Shown here piece by piece: positions 49,122 to 58,876 of a DNA stretch of 64,000 nt. The position numbers and the translations under genes are program-made. The DNA is from Deinococcus aerolatus (GTDB taxonomy: Bacteria > Deinococcota > Deinococci > Deinococcales > Deinococcaceae): contig NZ_BMOL01000013.1 in the NCBI RefSeq assembly GCF_014647055.1, forward strand, positions 32,877 through 96,876. The letters run 5' to 3'. How positions within the stretch are numbered: position 1 is the stretch's first letter; each line of letters begins with the position of its first letter. The notes below the pieces were generated by a model. It made no database searches. It was not told where the DNA came from and saw nothing but the letters and a program-made list of their open reading frames with translations.

Positions 49122-50387
49122 ATGACCGTATTTGACCGCCTGTTTGCCGATTCCACCCTGAGCCAGTTGCAGGAAAAAGACGCCCGCGATCCGCTGGCCC
49201 ACAAACGCCAGGAGTTCAAGCTGCCGCAGGGCGTGGTCTACCTGGACGGCAACAGCCTGGGCGCGTTGCCGCTGAGCGTGCCTGCCCGCCTCGCACACGT
49301 TGCCGGGGAGCAGTGGGGGGAGCAGCTGATCCGCTCGTGGATGGCCAACGGCAGCACCTCGGTGGGCGCTGAGGCCGCCCAGGACTGGATGAACCTGCCG
49401 GACCGCGTGGCCGCCAAGATTGCCCCGCTGATCGGCGCGCACGCCCACGAGGTCGCGGTGGGAGACAGCACCAGCGTCAACATCTTCAAGCTGCTGGCCG
49501 CTGCGCTGCACATGGCCCCCCCAGGTCGCCGCGTGATTCTGACCGAAGCCGACAATTTTCCCACGGACCTGTACATGGCCCAGGGGCTGAATGCCCTGCT
49601 GGGCGGGCGGTATGAACTGCGGACCGTGCCAGGGGATGAACTGGAAGCGCATCTGACCGATGAGGTTGCGCTGACCCTGCTGACCGAGGTGGACTACCGC
49701 ACGGGCCGCAAGCTGGATCTGGCGGGCCTGACCGCCGCGGCCCGTAGGCAGGGCATCCTGACCATCTGGGACCTGGCGCACTCTGCCGGGGCGTTTCCGG
49801 TGGACCTGAACGGGGCGGGCGCAGATTTCGCGGTGGGCTGCGGCTACAAGTTCCTCAACGGCGGCCCCGGCGCCCCCAGCTTTCTGTTCGTCGCCGCGCG
49901 GCATCAGGACTCGGCCCGGGCCTTTCTGAGCGGCTGGATGGGCCACGCCGATCCTTTCGAGATGGCCCGTGAGTTCACCCCGGCCCCCGGCGCGCGGCGC
50001 TACGTGGTCGGCACACCCGCGGTCCTGAGTCTGAGCGCGCTGGACGCGGCGCTCGACGTCTTTGCGGACGTGGACCTGGGGCAGCTGCGGGCCAAGTCGC
50101 TGTCGCTGACCGACACCTTCATCGAACTGATGACGCCGCTGGCCGCGAGGCACCCGCTGACGCTGGTGACCCCCCACAATCATGATGAGCGGGGCAGTCA
50201 GGTCTCCTACCAGCATCCGCAGGCGCGCGAGGTCATGCAGCAGCTGATCGAACGCGGCATCCTGGGCGATTTCCGTACGCCGGATATCCTGCGCTTCGGC
50301 TTCACGCCGCTGTACCACTCGCACGCGGACGTGTGGCGGGCCGTACAGGGTATCCGGGGCGTGCTGGAGGAGGCCGGGCCGGCATGA
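49122..50387 (+). CDS. kynU: Kynureninase
   Basis: A 421-aa PLP enzyme that cleaves kynurenine to anthranilate and alanine. The PLP lysine is Lys243 in GCGYKFLNGGPGAP. Other family motifs are YLDGNSLG, GDSTSVNIFKLL and the C-terminal LRFGFTPLYHSHADVW. ATG at 49122 is favoured by the family N-terminus. Its stop overlaps the kynA start (ATGA). Confidence 0.95.
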   Translation: MTVFDRLFADSTLSQLQEKDARDPLAHKRQEFKLPQGVVYLDGNSLGALPLSVPARLAHVAGEQWGEQLIRSWMANGSTSVGAEAAQDWMNLPDRVAAKIAPLIGAHAHEVAVGDSTSVNIFKLLAAALHMAPPGRRVILTEADNFPTDLYMAQGLNALLGGRYELRTVPGDELEAHLTDEVALTLLTEVDYRTGRKLDLAGLTAAARRQGILTIWDLAHSAGAFPVDLNGAGADFAVGCGYKFLNGGPGAPSFLFVAARHQDSARAFLSGWMGHADPFEMAREFTPAPGARRYVVGTPAVLSLSALDAALDVFADVDLGQLRAKSLSLTDTFIELMTPLAARHPLTLVTPHNHDERGSQVSYQHPQAREVMQQLIERGILGDFRTPDILRFGFTPLYHSHADVWRAVQGIRGVLEEAGPA

Positions 50388-51214
50388 CCGATCAGAACGC
50401 TCCAGAACGCGCGTACACCGATTTCTCCCACAGCCTCAGCTACGGCGATTACCTGCGGCTGGATACCCTGAAGTCCGCACACCAGCCCATCACCGGGGCG
50501 CATGACGAACACCTATTCATCACCGTCCACCACGTCTCGGAGGTGTGGCTGGAACTGGTTGTCCGCGAACTCAGGGCGGCGATGCGCCTGCTCGAAGGCG
50601 GCATTACCGATACGCCGCTAAAGATGCTGACCCGCGTGGTCCGCGCCCAGGAGCAGCTGACCAACGCCTGGGAAGTACTCAAGACCATGACCCCCGCTGA
50701 TTATCTGCAGTTCCGCCACGCCTTCGGGCAGGCGTCAGGCTTCCAGTCGGCCAGTTACCGCATGGTGGAGTTCCTGCTGGGCAACCGCCGCGCTGTGCTG
50801 CTGCGCCCTCACGAACACCGCCCGGACCTGCACGGTCCACTGGAAGCCGTGTTACACGCGCCCAGCGTCTACGATCTGGCGCTGCGGCTGCTGGCCGAGC
50901 GCGGGCTGGCGGTGCCAGACGAGGTGCTGGGGCGGGACCTGACCCAGCCTCCCGTGCTGAACGAGACGGTGTTGGAATCGTGGCTGACCGTCTACCGCGA
51001 CCCCGAAACGTACTGGGACCTGTACGAACTGGCCGAGAAACTGCTGGACGTGGAGGATAACTTCCGGCGCTGGCGCTTCAACCACCTGACCACCGTGGAG
51101 CGCACCATCGGCTTCAAGCCCGGTTCTGGCGGCACCAGCGGCGCGGGCTACCTGCGCGGCGTGCTGAGCGTGGTGCTGTTCCCCGAACTGTGGGAAGTCC
51201 GGACGCGGCTGTAG
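50384..51214 (+). CDS. kynA: Tryptophan 2,3-dioxygenase
   Basis: A 276-aa haem enzyme that opens the tryptophan indole ring. Conserved blocks include YGDYLRLDTLKSAHQP, DEHLFITVHHVSEVWLELV and the haem-side FNHLTTVERTIGFKPGSGGTSG. Coupled to kynU by a 4-bp overlap. Formamidase (KynB), the step between the two, is not in the window, so it must be elsewhere. Confidence 0.95.
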   Translation: MTDQNAPERAYTDFSHSLSYGDYLRLDTLKSAHQPITGAHDEHLFITVHHVSEVWLELVVRELRAAMRLLEGGITDTPLKMLTRVVRAQEQLTNAWEVLKTMTPADYLQFRHAFGQASGFQSASYRMVEFLLGNRRAVLLRPHEHRPDLHGPLEAVLHAPSVYDLALRLLAERGLAVPDEVLGRDLTQPPVLNETVLESWLTVYRDPETYWDLYELAEKLLDVEDNFRRWRFNHLTTVERTIGFKPGSGGTSGAGYLRGVLSVVLFPELWEVRTRL

Positions 51215-51306
51215 GCAAAAAGACAAGGCAGTATGAAACCATGACCCTCTCTTTGACCGTAGCGTGGGGGTCGGCCCGCCGATGCCAGCCATGACAAGGA
51301 GATTCC

Positions 51307-51780
51307 GTGAACCGATTTCTGACCTTTTTCAGCGCCGCCACCCTGACCGCCAGCCTGGGCCTCGCTTCTGCCGGGGGGGCCGGACCCGTAGGCAGTGGCC
51401 TGATCAGCATGCCCAGCCCCTACAGCGTGAGCGCCACCCTGGACCGTGTGGCGGCGGCGGCGGCGGCACTCGATTTCGCGGTCGCGGCGCGCATCAACCA
51501 CGCCCAGGCAGCGCAGAAGGTGGGGCTGGAACTGCGGCCCACCGAGGTGCTGCTGGTGGGCAACCCCAGGGGGGGCACCGCGCTGATGCAGTGTGCGCAG
51601 ACGGTGGCCATTGATCTACCCGTCAAGTTCCTGGCGTATCAGGACGCTGCTGGGCAGGTCTGGCTGACCTACACCGATCCGGCCGCCCTGATGTCGCGTT
51701 ACAACGCGAGGGGCTGCAACGAGGCCTTCGCCAAGGCGGGAGGGGCGCTCAAGACGATTGCGATGAATGCGCTGAAATAG
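51307..51780 (+). CDS. Secreted DUF302 protein
   Basis: A 157-aa protein with a signal peptide (about 1-22) and a DUF302 domain (RINHAQAAQKVGLELRPTEVLLVGNPRGGTALMQ, then AIDLPVKFLAYQD...VWLTYTDP). The domain is widespread and its function is unknown. GTG start with AGGAGA upstream. Confidence 0.82.
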   Translation: MNRFLTFFSAATLTASLGLASAGGAGPVGSGLISMPSPYSVSATLDRVAAAAAALDFAVAARINHAQAAQKVGLELRPTEVLLVGNPRGGTALMQCAQTVAIDLPVKFLAYQDAAGQVWLTYTDPAALMSRYNARGCNEAFAKAGGALKTIAMNALK

Positions 51781-52032
51781 CGTTTCTGAGGCTGGGAAGT
51801 GGTGCTGGGTAGCTTGTCCCCGCCCCGGCCTGTCCGGCTGAGAGGCCCCCAATCAGCACGATTCCACTGAAACAGGCCGCGGCTGGTGGCTCCGGAGCAG
51901 CCTCTCTCCCGGCGAGGGGCGCTGGAGGCTGGATACCAGGGACACCAGGTGGCAGGCTTCAGGTCTGTCGAGGTCAGAGTGAGCCATGGGCCGCCCACGT
52001 TAGAACGCGTTTCGGAATATGGTTGAAATGCA

Positions 52033-52400
52033 TCAGAGCGCTGCCAAGCGACGCAAGACGACGCGGCTCATCGCGAGATAACACCAAACCTCCGTGGTTT
52101 CGGGGAGGATTTCGAAGACTCTGGCCAATCGGCGGTTTCAGCCCATCCACGCGAAGGAATGCTCCACCACCCAGCGTCTCGGCAGGACACGAAACGCATT
52201 TGGATCAATGCCTTGAGCTTCCAGAAGATCCGGTGCGTACCGCTTCAATTGGCGCCACCAGGGGTACACGACTTCGAGATCGACATTGAGCTCGTGGCTG
52301 ACCCATCGTTTGAATTCGCCGGTGTACCCCTGATCCGCCCAAATCTTCTGCAACGTTGGAAATGGTCCCTTCACGGCTTCGCTGAGCAAGATCCCGGCAA
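52033..52400 (-). pseudogene. IS5-family transposase C-terminal remnant
   Basis: Reads IWADQGYTGEFKRWVSHELNV and VLPRRWVVEHSFAWMG, then a TGA stop, then NRRLARVFEILPETTEVW and MSRVVLRRLAAL. The stop replaces an expected arginine codon before NRRL. The N-terminal part is absent. Decayed. Confidence 0.75.
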
Positions 52401-52455
52401 ACCATCGGCAGTTTCTTAGACTTCACCTGCTTTGCGCTGTCACCTTTCCCAAGAG

Positions 52456-52986
52456 CTACCGGGTAGAGCTGTTCTCTGCGTTCAGCGGCAGCTCCATGAA
52501 AACCCAGTGCCTTCTTAACGGTTCAGGAATCTCGCTCTCGGCATATGAATCCGTATTTCGGAAGCCTAGGCGCCGATACAGCCGATGGGCTTCATGCATG
52601 TACCCAGCACTGTCCAGGCGAATCAAGGTCCGGCCGTCCTGGCGAGCCTCCTCGATGGCTCGGGCCACCAAGGCGCGACCTACGCCCACACCTCGATGTG
52701 TGGGGCGCACATACATCCGCTTGAGTTCGACTGCGCCGTCGCTGTGTACCTTCATCGACAACACGCCAATGGGCATATTTTCCAGGGAAGCCAGCAACAA
52801 CCGGCCCTGCGGCGGCAAGAACTGCCCTAGGCTCACCCGGTCATGTTCCAAGGTAGCTTGGATGTCCCATTTGATGCCGTACTGGCGGTCAAGCTCTCCC
52901 TCGTTCCACTCCAAGTACTTCCGGAAGAGACCGAGCGCATTTACACGCTGCTGAGGGCTCTGCACCTGTTCGATAGACAACACCAT
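52456..52986 (-). CDS. GNAT-family N-acetyltransferase
   Basis: A 176-aa acetyltransferase. The acetyl-CoA loop is RPTHRGVGVGRALVARAIEEA, preceded by LKRMYV. ATG at 52986 has AAAGGAGG upstream, while the longer frame runs into other sequence. It may acetylate an amino acid, peptide or drug. Confidence 0.88.
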   Translation of the reverse strand: MVLSIEQVQSPQQRVNALGLFRKYLEWNEGELDRQYGIKWDIQATLEHDRVSLGQFLPPQGRLLLASLENMPIGVLSMKVHSDGAVELKRMYVRPTHRGVGVGRALVARAIEEARQDGRTLIRLDSAGYMHEAHRLYRRLGFRNTDSYAESEIPEPLRRHWVFMELPLNAENSSTR

Positions 52987-53133
52987 TGGCCTCCTTTCCA
53001 AGCTTGGGCGGGCTAGGGCGTGTAGACCAGGGGTGAAGTCTCTGGGTGCCCCAGTGTCTTTTCTGGGCGTGGTGTGAAGAAACCAGAGCTGCCCCATGTT
53101 TGAGCTTATGATGCCCTTGAAAGGGAGGTTCAC

Positions 53134-53556
53134 ATGACGGCCATGACTGGAGTGCGCGACGTCTTCACGCGGATACACAGCATCTTCGACACGGGTGATC
53201 AGTAACAGATCGACACGCTGTTCTGGCCGTCCACTGACTTGCTCGTCATCGGAACCGACCCACAGGAGTGGTGGGAAGGCGAACCGCGCGTGCGCGAGGT
53301 GCTGCGCACGCAACTTGAGGAAATGCACGCCGGCGGCGTGCGGGTGCAGCCTGGGGAGCGGCAAAGGATCGTGGAGCGCGGCGACACCGGCTGGGGGGCC
53401 GAGGACGTGAACCTGGTCATGCCTGACGGCCAGTTGGTGCCCGCGCGGCTGACGTTGGTCTGCGTGCGTGACGGAGAGGAGTGGTGGGTGGCACACTGGC
53501 ATATGTCGTTCGGCGTGGGGAACGATATAGCGCTCGGTCAGGACCTGACCATTTGA
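53134..53556 (+). pseudogene. NTF2/SnoaL-like protein with in-frame nonsense codon
   Basis: The frame from ATG 53134 (with GGGAGG upstream) reads MTAMTGVRDVFTRIHSIFDT, then a TAA at 53203, and continues in the same phase with LFWPSTDLLVIGTDPQEWWEG to the stop at 53554. This is the shape of an NTF2-like (SnoaL) domain of about 140 aa. One codon change (for example CAA to TAA) would break it. Sequence error is the alternative. Confidence 0.65.
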
Positions 53557-53604
53557 ACGAGGTGCCATTCAGTGCCGCCCCAGGTGCTTCCGGGTGAGGA
53601 ATCT

Positions 53605-53850
53605 CTAGACAAACGCCAGCTGTGAGATATCGCGGGCATACAGCGCGACCACTCTGGCATCCGGGTGAGCTTTGAGATTTGGCAGGTACATCAGTTCTGA
53701 CCACCAAACACGTCCCACCTCGTGAATCAAAAAAGCGGTGGTGGCTTTTGGGAGTGGCCGATCCGTGCAGGGGTTAGGATCGCCAGAAAGGATGACCGGC
53801 CAGTGCTGACAATCCACTATGAGACCAGCAAGTTTGGTCTGCCAGAGCAA
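53605..53850 (-). CDS. Small hypothetical protein or fragment
   Basis: 81 residues (GLIVDCQHWPVILSGDPNPCTD, then IHEVGRVWWSELMYLPNLKAHPDARVVALYARDISQ). Composition is protein-like but the start has no ribosome site and the frame continues a few codons upstream to a stop. It may be the tail of a broken gene next to the IS6 element. Confidence 0.35.
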   Translation of the reverse strand: MLWQTKLAGLIVDCQHWPVILSGDPNPCTDRPLPKATTAFLIHEVGRVWWSELMYLPNLKAHPDARVVALYARDISQLAFV

Positions 53851-53960
53851 CAGGAGGCCTTTGTCAGCTTCACGGGTTCAGCATCCGCACCGCACTCAGC
53901 ACTGAAAGCCAAGCACGGTCCCACCGGCGGTCCCAAAAGCGATCATCCAGCCATCGGTGA

Positions 53961-54773
53961 GGTTGTGGCAAGTTGTTGGAGCCCGAGGTGCGGTGAAGGT
54001 TCCGAAAAGCAGATGGCCTGAACTTCAGGCCACCTGCCACACGATTTCTGGCCACGTTTTGACAGCGGCTCGTTGATGATGTCTACGATGGGGAGCGGAA
54101 ACGGTGGAGCGAGCCGGGTGGTGAAGATTTGTGATCCGGGCATGCAGGTTGAGAAAACCCTGTGCCCGTCGTCGTGACCTGAACCCTCGCTGCTGATGTT
54201 CCTGCCTTCGTGTAGGGCGGTGGGATTGCTCAATCAGGTTATTGCAGCGGGCGATTGAGATGATCTGAACGTGCTCCACGGGGTGGAGCACGGGACATTC
54301 GCGAAGGGCTGCACCACAACTCCACAGCTTGTCGGTGTAAATCACCTCCGGCACGGCGTGTTCCCCCAGTAGACGGTGGAGGAACGATTTGGCGGCTTCA
54401 GTATCACGGTGTTCCTGGAGGAAAACGTCCAGCACGGCTCCATGTTCGTCGACGGCCCGACACAGCCAGTGTGTGACCCCGCCGATGTCCACGTGCCGTT
54501 ACGTCCAAGTACCACCGGGAACCCCGACGGGGTTCCCGGTGGCGGAGGCCCTGGGTGAAGAGGTCACTGAACTTGATGTACCAGCTTCGAATGGATTCAC
54601 GCGTGACGACGATGCCGCGTTCCAGCAGCAGTTCTTCGACATCCCGATAGCTGAGTGTGAAGCGGTGGTACAACGTTTGCGGCGTAGCCGATCACGGCAA
54701 GAGGAAAACGGTAGCCGGGGAGCTTCTGGCCGTTCAGCACAGCGTCACCCTACCCGAACAACTTGCCACAACC
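53961..54773 (-). mobile_element. IS6-family insertion element (813 bp)
   Basis: Bounded by 17-bp perfect inverted repeats GGTTGTGGCAAGTTGTT (53961-53977 and 54757-54773). The size is normal for IS6. No direct repeat of 8 bp flanks it, which suggests that an adjacent deletion or recombination followed insertion. Confidence 0.82.
54025..54673 (-). pseudogene. IS6 transposase with frameshift
   Basis: The first part (54673 down to about 54500) reads YHRFTLSYRDVEELLLERGIVV and FSDLFTQGLRHREPRRGSRWYLD. The frame then shifts and continues as MDIGGVTHWLCRAVDEHGAVLD, FLHRLLGEHAVPEVIYTDK and RCNNLIEQSHRPTR. The shift falls right at the first catalytic Asp (WYLD), so no active protein is expected without correction. 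Confidence 0.78.
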
Positions 54774-55053
54774 CCTGCTGGTAGGGGACAGCCCCTAGCG
54801 TGACGTTCATGCCCTTGAGTTCCAGGGCAAACTTGCCCCGACCAGCGCGGATCAGGAAATCCGAGCGGTTGCCCGTCGCGTTAGTTTCCTCCGGCACAAC
54901 CTCAGCTGGATTCCAGATATCAAAGCCATTGGCGTGCAGCAGCCGTAGCACGATGGCCTGCCGAACCACCGCTTCACCGGGATTGGGGAGGTGTGCAAGC
55001 CAGCCTTGAATAGCCCCGACGGCCTCCCGGATACGTTCCTGCGCGCTGGGCAT
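54774..55053 (-). pseudogene. HsdR_N-like protein, truncated by IS6
   Basis: About 93 residues (MPSAQERIREAVGAIQGWLAHL, AVVRQAIVLRLLHANGFDIWNP, NRSDFLIRAGRGKFALELKG) resemble the N-terminal nuclease domain of type I restriction R subunits. ATG at 55053 lies 8 nt after a TACACT box. The frame is cut at the IS6 end. On the far side (53960 down), the same phase could resume with VTDGWMIAFG, then stop. Confidence 0.6.
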
Positions 55054-55081
55054 GTGCAGCGAGTGTAGCAATCAGGGGCGC

Positions 55082-56104
55082 TTATCGGGCAGCACCTGCC
55101 TCAGCACTCAACACCACTGCCCGCCCCACCCCCTCCGATTCGTAGGCGGCCAGCACGACCTGCAGCGCCCGCACCCCGTCCTGCCCGCTCGCCAGCAGGG
55201 CCGCCTTTCCCCCACCGCACACGGTCAGAAAGTCGCGCAGCATGGCCCCGTTCAGATCCGCGCCATAGCCCGCCCAGCGACGACCCTGTACATTCGTCAC
55301 GCTCAGGTGCTCGGCGAAGGCGTCCAGCGAGCGCATCCCGGCCGTTCCCACTACGCCCAGCTTCAGGTGGCCCCAGCGCGGATAGGCGCGCGGGCGGCTC
55401 CACGAGCAGTCGATGGTGGCGACCGCGCCCGACTCCAGGTTCAAGGTGACCAGTCCAGCGGCGTCTGTCTGCTCACGGCCGGGAATCGTCCAGGCTGGCA
55501 CCGGGATCAGGCGGGCGTAGACGCTCTGCACGCGTTCGCCGAAATGGTGCAGCAGGTCGGCCAGATGGATGATGTGATCCATGCCCGCCCCACCGCCTGC
55601 CAGCGCAGGGCCGCTGAACCACGCCCGTTCGTGATCCGGACTGACCGAGTGGTTCACGCCGCTGTAGGCCAGAACGTTGCCCAGCACGCCCGCCTGCACC
55701 TGGGCCCGCAGGTGCCGCACGGCCGGTGAGTAGCGAACGGGAACCGCCGTATGGAGCGTCACTCCTGCCAGAGCGCAGGCGTCCAGCAGGGCCTGGGCAT
55801 CCTCCAGGGTGGTCGCCAGGGGTTTCTCGGAAAGGACGTGGGCGCCAGCACGGGCAGCGGCTTCGACGTAGGCGCGGTGGTGGACGGTCTCGCTGCACAC
55901 GACGACGCCGTGGGGCCGAGCGGTGAGCAGGTCTGGAAGCGGCAGCAGTCGGAGGCCGGTGGAATCAGCAAAGTCGGCAGCCAACTGCGGGGCGGCCTCC
56001 GCGTAGCCGATCACGTCTACGTCGGGCTGTCCGGTCAGCCACGCCGCGTATCCCTCGGCATGAACGTGAGCGACACCCAGCAGCGCGATCCGCACGGGCG
56101 TCAT
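55082..56104 (-). CDS. Gfo/Idh/MocA family oxidoreductase
   Basis: A 340-aa NAD(P)-dependent oxidoreductase (ALLGVAHVHAEGY glycine region; SEKPLATT with the EKP lysine; HIIHLADLLHHFG). It probably oxidises a sugar, inositol or amino-sugar. ATG at 56104 overlaps the upstream gene stop (ATGA). Last of a five-gene sugar operon. Confidence 0.88.
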   Translation of the reverse strand: MTPVRIALLGVAHVHAEGYAAWLTGQPDVDVIGYAEAAPQLAADFADSTGLRLLPLPDLLTARPHGVVVCSETVHHRAYVEAAARAGAHVLSEKPLATTLEDAQALLDACALAGVTLHTAVPVRYSPAVRHLRAQVQAGVLGNVLAYSGVNHSVSPDHERAWFSGPALAGGGAGMDHIIHLADLLHHFGERVQSVYARLIPVPAWTIPGREQTDAAGLVTLNLESGAVATIDCSWSRPRAYPRWGHLKLGVVGTAGMRSLDAFAEHLSVTNVQGRRWAGYGADLNGAMLRDFLTVCGGGKAALLASGQDGVRALQVVLAAYESEGVGRAVVLSAEAGAAR

Positions 56105-57066
56105 CCGTCCACCGGCTGCCCGAATTCGATGCTGCGGCGCACTGCTAGAGCCAGGGCCAGCGCGGCGCGGGCGTCGGCAGGCTCGATCAGGAAAGGCTGG
56201 CCGGACTCCAGGGCGTCGTAGGCGTGCCACAACTCGGCGGCGTAGGGATCGTCGGCGCCCAGGTCGGGAAGGGCGGCGCCGTCCTGCTCGGCGGTGGTCG
56301 GAACGGCACCGTGCGCCTGTAGAGGCAGCACGGCGTCGGATGTCCATTCGATAACTCCGGTCGTACCCGCAATATCCAGCGCGGTACGGAACACGCCGGG
56401 AGGGGCCGCCCAGCCGCCTTCGATCAGGCTGATGGCTCCGCCGATGTGCGAGAGGGTGGCGTGGACAGTGATCCGCCCCGCTTGCCTGGACTCTGTGGCA
56501 TACACGCTTGTCACCTCCCCCGCGATCCAGCGCGCGTAATCGAGGTCGTGGATCATCAGGTCGAGGGGCACGCCGCCACTCCGGGCCTCGTCCAGCAACC
56601 AGCTTCCGGGTGATGGAGGCGACGACATCCGGCTCAGACGCAGCACACGGGGGTCGTCGATGGCGCCACTGTGCACCTGGGCCTGAGCGGCGGCGTACTG
56701 CGGGAAGAAGCGCAGGACATGGGCGACGAACAGCCGCACGCCAGCCTGGGCACACGCGGCGATGATGGGGTCGGCGTCCTCCAGCGTCAGCGCCAGCGGT
56801 TTCTCGCAGAGGACGTGTTTGCCGGCGCGGGCGGCCTGCACGGCGTACTCGGCATGGCTGGGGGTGGGCGTGCAGATGTCCACCACGTCCACCTCGGCCC
56901 AGAGGTCGTCCAGGGTGGCGCAGGGGATCAGTCCGAAGCGGGCGGCAAAGTCGCGGGCACGGTCGTCCGGGGCACACACGGCGCAGAGCACGCCGGGCCG
57001 CTGTGCCCAAGCCTGCGCGTGGACGGTGCCCATCAGCCCAGTGCCGATCAGGCCGACGCGCCTCAC
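56101..57066 (-). CDS. Gfo/Idh/MocA family oxidoreductase
   Basis: A 321-aa oxidoreductase: GLIGTGLMGTVHAQ glycine loop, CEKPLALT lysine motif and LDLMIHDLDYARWI histidine/aspartate region. GTG at 57066 overlaps the permease stop (GTGA). A tandem pair of such enzymes suggests successive steps on the imported sugar. Confidence 0.88.
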   Translation of the reverse strand: MRRVGLIGTGLMGTVHAQAWAQRPGVLCAVCAPDDRARDFAARFGLIPCATLDDLWAEVDVVDICTPTPSHAEYAVQAARAGKHVLCEKPLALTLEDADPIIAACAQAGVRLFVAHVLRFFPQYAAAQAQVHSGAIDDPRVLRLSRMSSPPSPGSWLLDEARSGGVPLDLMIHDLDYARWIAGEVTSVYATESRQAGRITVHATLSHIGGAISLIEGGWAAPPGVFRTALDIAGTTGVIEWTSDAVLPLQAHGAVPTTAEQDGAALPDLGADDPYAAELWHAYDALESGQPFLIEPADARAALALALAVRRSIEFGQPVDG

Positions 57067-57947
57067 TTCAGCGCCCCGCCGGTGATGCCGCTCACCAGCT
57101 GCCGCGAGAAGATCACGTACAGCACGACCACCGGCACGATGGCCAGGGTCAGCGCCGAGAGCACCGCATTGTAATCGTTCACGAACTGGCCCAGGAACAT
57201 GCTCGCGCCCAGCACGATGGTTTTTGTCTTCTCGCCGGGCGCCAGGATCAGCGGGAACCACAGGTCGTTCCAGATGGGAATCATCGAGATGGCCGTCACC
57301 GCGCCCAGCGCCGGGCGGATCAGCGGCAGGATCAGGCCGTAGATGCGGTATTCACCCGCACCGTCGATGCGCGCGGCTTCCTTCAGATCGCGGGGCACGC
57401 CGCGCATGAAGGAGGTCAGCACGAAGACCGCCAGCGGAACGCCCTGCGCCGTATACACCAGGATCAGCGCCCAGAGGGTGTTGACCAGATGCAGATCGAC
57501 CATCAGGTTCAGGATGCCCACGGTGCCCAGGCGGATCGGCACCATGATGCCGATGCTCAGGTACAGGCCGGTCAGCGTGTTGAGCCGGAAGCGGTACTCG
57601 CTGAGCGCGAAGGCGGCCATCGAGCTGCACAGGAGGATCAGCGCCAGCGAGCCCAGCGTGACCAGCAGGCTGTTCAGGAAGAACAGCGGGAAATTGGCCG
57701 AGGTCGCCACCGTGCGGTAGCCCTCCAGCGTGAAGGTCTCGGGGGTCGGCAGCGCGAAGGGCTGCCCGAAGATGCTCAGCTGCGTCTTGAAGGAATTCAT
57801 GATGATCAGCAGGGTGGGCAGCGTGGCGAGCAGCGTGAACAGGATCAGGCCCAGGTGTGCGAGGACCTGCGTGCCGCGCCCGACGATGGGCTTTTCGCGT
57901 ACAGGGGCCACTGTAGTCTCGACCGGCGCGATCCCGCCCGCCGTCAC
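57063..57947 (-). CDS. Carbohydrate ABC transporter permease (MalG type)
   Basis: A 294-aa membrane permease with six TM spans and the EAA loop LKEAARIDGAGEYRIYGLILPLIRPAL. GTG at 57947 overlaps the partner permease stop (GTGA). It forms a CUT1 importer with the preceding permease and binding protein. Confidence 0.92.
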   Translation of the reverse strand: MTAGGIAPVETTVAPVREKPIVGRGTQVLAHLGLILFTLLATLPTLLIIMNSFKTQLSIFGQPFALPTPETFTLEGYRTVATSANFPLFFLNSLLVTLGSLALILLCSSMAAFALSEYRFRLNTLTGLYLSIGIMVPIRLGTVGILNLMVDLHLVNTLWALILVYTAQGVPLAVFVLTSFMRGVPRDLKEAARIDGAGEYRIYGLILPLIRPALGAVTAISMIPIWNDLWFPLILAPGEKTKTIVLGASMFLGQFVNDYNAVLSALTLAIVPVVVLYVIFSRQLVSGITGGALK

Positions 57948-58876
57948 AGCTCCACCTCCGTCAGGCGGCGTTGTACTGTCACCAGGTACAGCAGCAGGCC
58001 CGCCAGGATGATCGTCAGCATCACCCCGGCCACCGCCGCGCCCATGTATTCGTCGCCGGGCTGCAACTGATATCCGAAGAAGGTGCGGTAAAATAGCGTG
58101 CCCAGGATGTCCGAGGCGAAGTTCGGCCCCGCCAGCGCGCCCTGCACCGAATAGATCAGGTCGAAGGCATTGAAGTTGCCCACGAAGGTCAGCACGCTCA
58201 CGATCCCCACCGTGGGCAGGATCAGCGGCAACTGGATGCGCCGGAAGATCGTCCAGCCGCCGGCACCGTCGAGCCGGGCGGCCTCGTACAGCTCGTCGGG
58301 AATCCGTACCAGCGCGGCCAGGAACAGCAGCATGGGAATGCCGATGTTCTGCCACACCGAGATTAATCCCAGGGTGGGCAGCGCCGTGCCCGGCAACCCC
58401 AGCCAGGGCTGATCGAGGGCCTGCAAGCCCAGCGGCTCCAGCAGGCCGCGCTGCACGCCCCAGGCCGGATTCAGGATTAGTTTCCAGACGAAGCCGATGA
58501 TGACCACCGAGAGCACGGTGGGCGTGAACAGCAGCGTACGGTACACCGCCGAGCCGCGCAGCCGGAAGCTGAGCAGCACCGCCAGCAGCAGGCCCACCGG
58601 GTTCTGCGCCAGCATGTGGATGGCGAAGAACACCACGTTGTTGCGCACCGCGTTCCAGAGCGGCTGGGCGTACAGCTCGCTGCCCAGCAGCCGGCGGTAG
58701 TTGGCGAGGCCGGCGAAGTGCTCCGGCCCGTCCGCCGCCCTCGTCTGGAGCGAGAGCCACAGCGAGGCCAGGATCGGGTAGATCATCACCACCGTGTAGA
58801 TCAGCACCGCCGGCGCCAGGAACACCACGATGTGCCAGGGGAAGGGCCGGCGGGCGCGGCGCGTGAGATAGGTCAT
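57944..58876 (-). CDS. Carbohydrate ABC transporter permease (MalF type)
   Basis: A 310-aa permease with six TM spans and the EAA loop YEAARLDGAGGWTIFRRIQLPLILP. The start follows AGAGGTGCCCTGA. It is separated from the binding-protein gene by about 210 bp that contains a hairpin. Confidence 0.92.
   Translation of the reverse strand: MTYLTRRARRPFPWHIVVFLAPAVLIYTVVMIYPILASLWLSLQTRAADGPEHFAGLANYRRLLGSELYAQPLWNAVRNNVVFFAIHMLAQNPVGLLLAVLLSFRLRGSAVYRTLLFTPTVLSVVIIGFVWKLILNPAWGVQRGLLEPLGLQALDQPWLGLPGTALPTLGLISVWQNIGIPMLLFLAALVRIPDELYEAARLDGAGGWTIFRRIQLPLILPTVGIVSVLTFVGNFNAFDLIYSVQGALAGPNFASDILGTLFYRTFFGYQLQPGDEYMGAAVAGVMLTIILAGLLLYLVTVQRRLTEVEL

Noticed and set aside
55082..57010. A single 642-aa oxidoreductase fusion
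   Set aside because: The N-terminal half is out of frame with the true upstream gene; two separate oxidoreductase genes overlap by ATGA.
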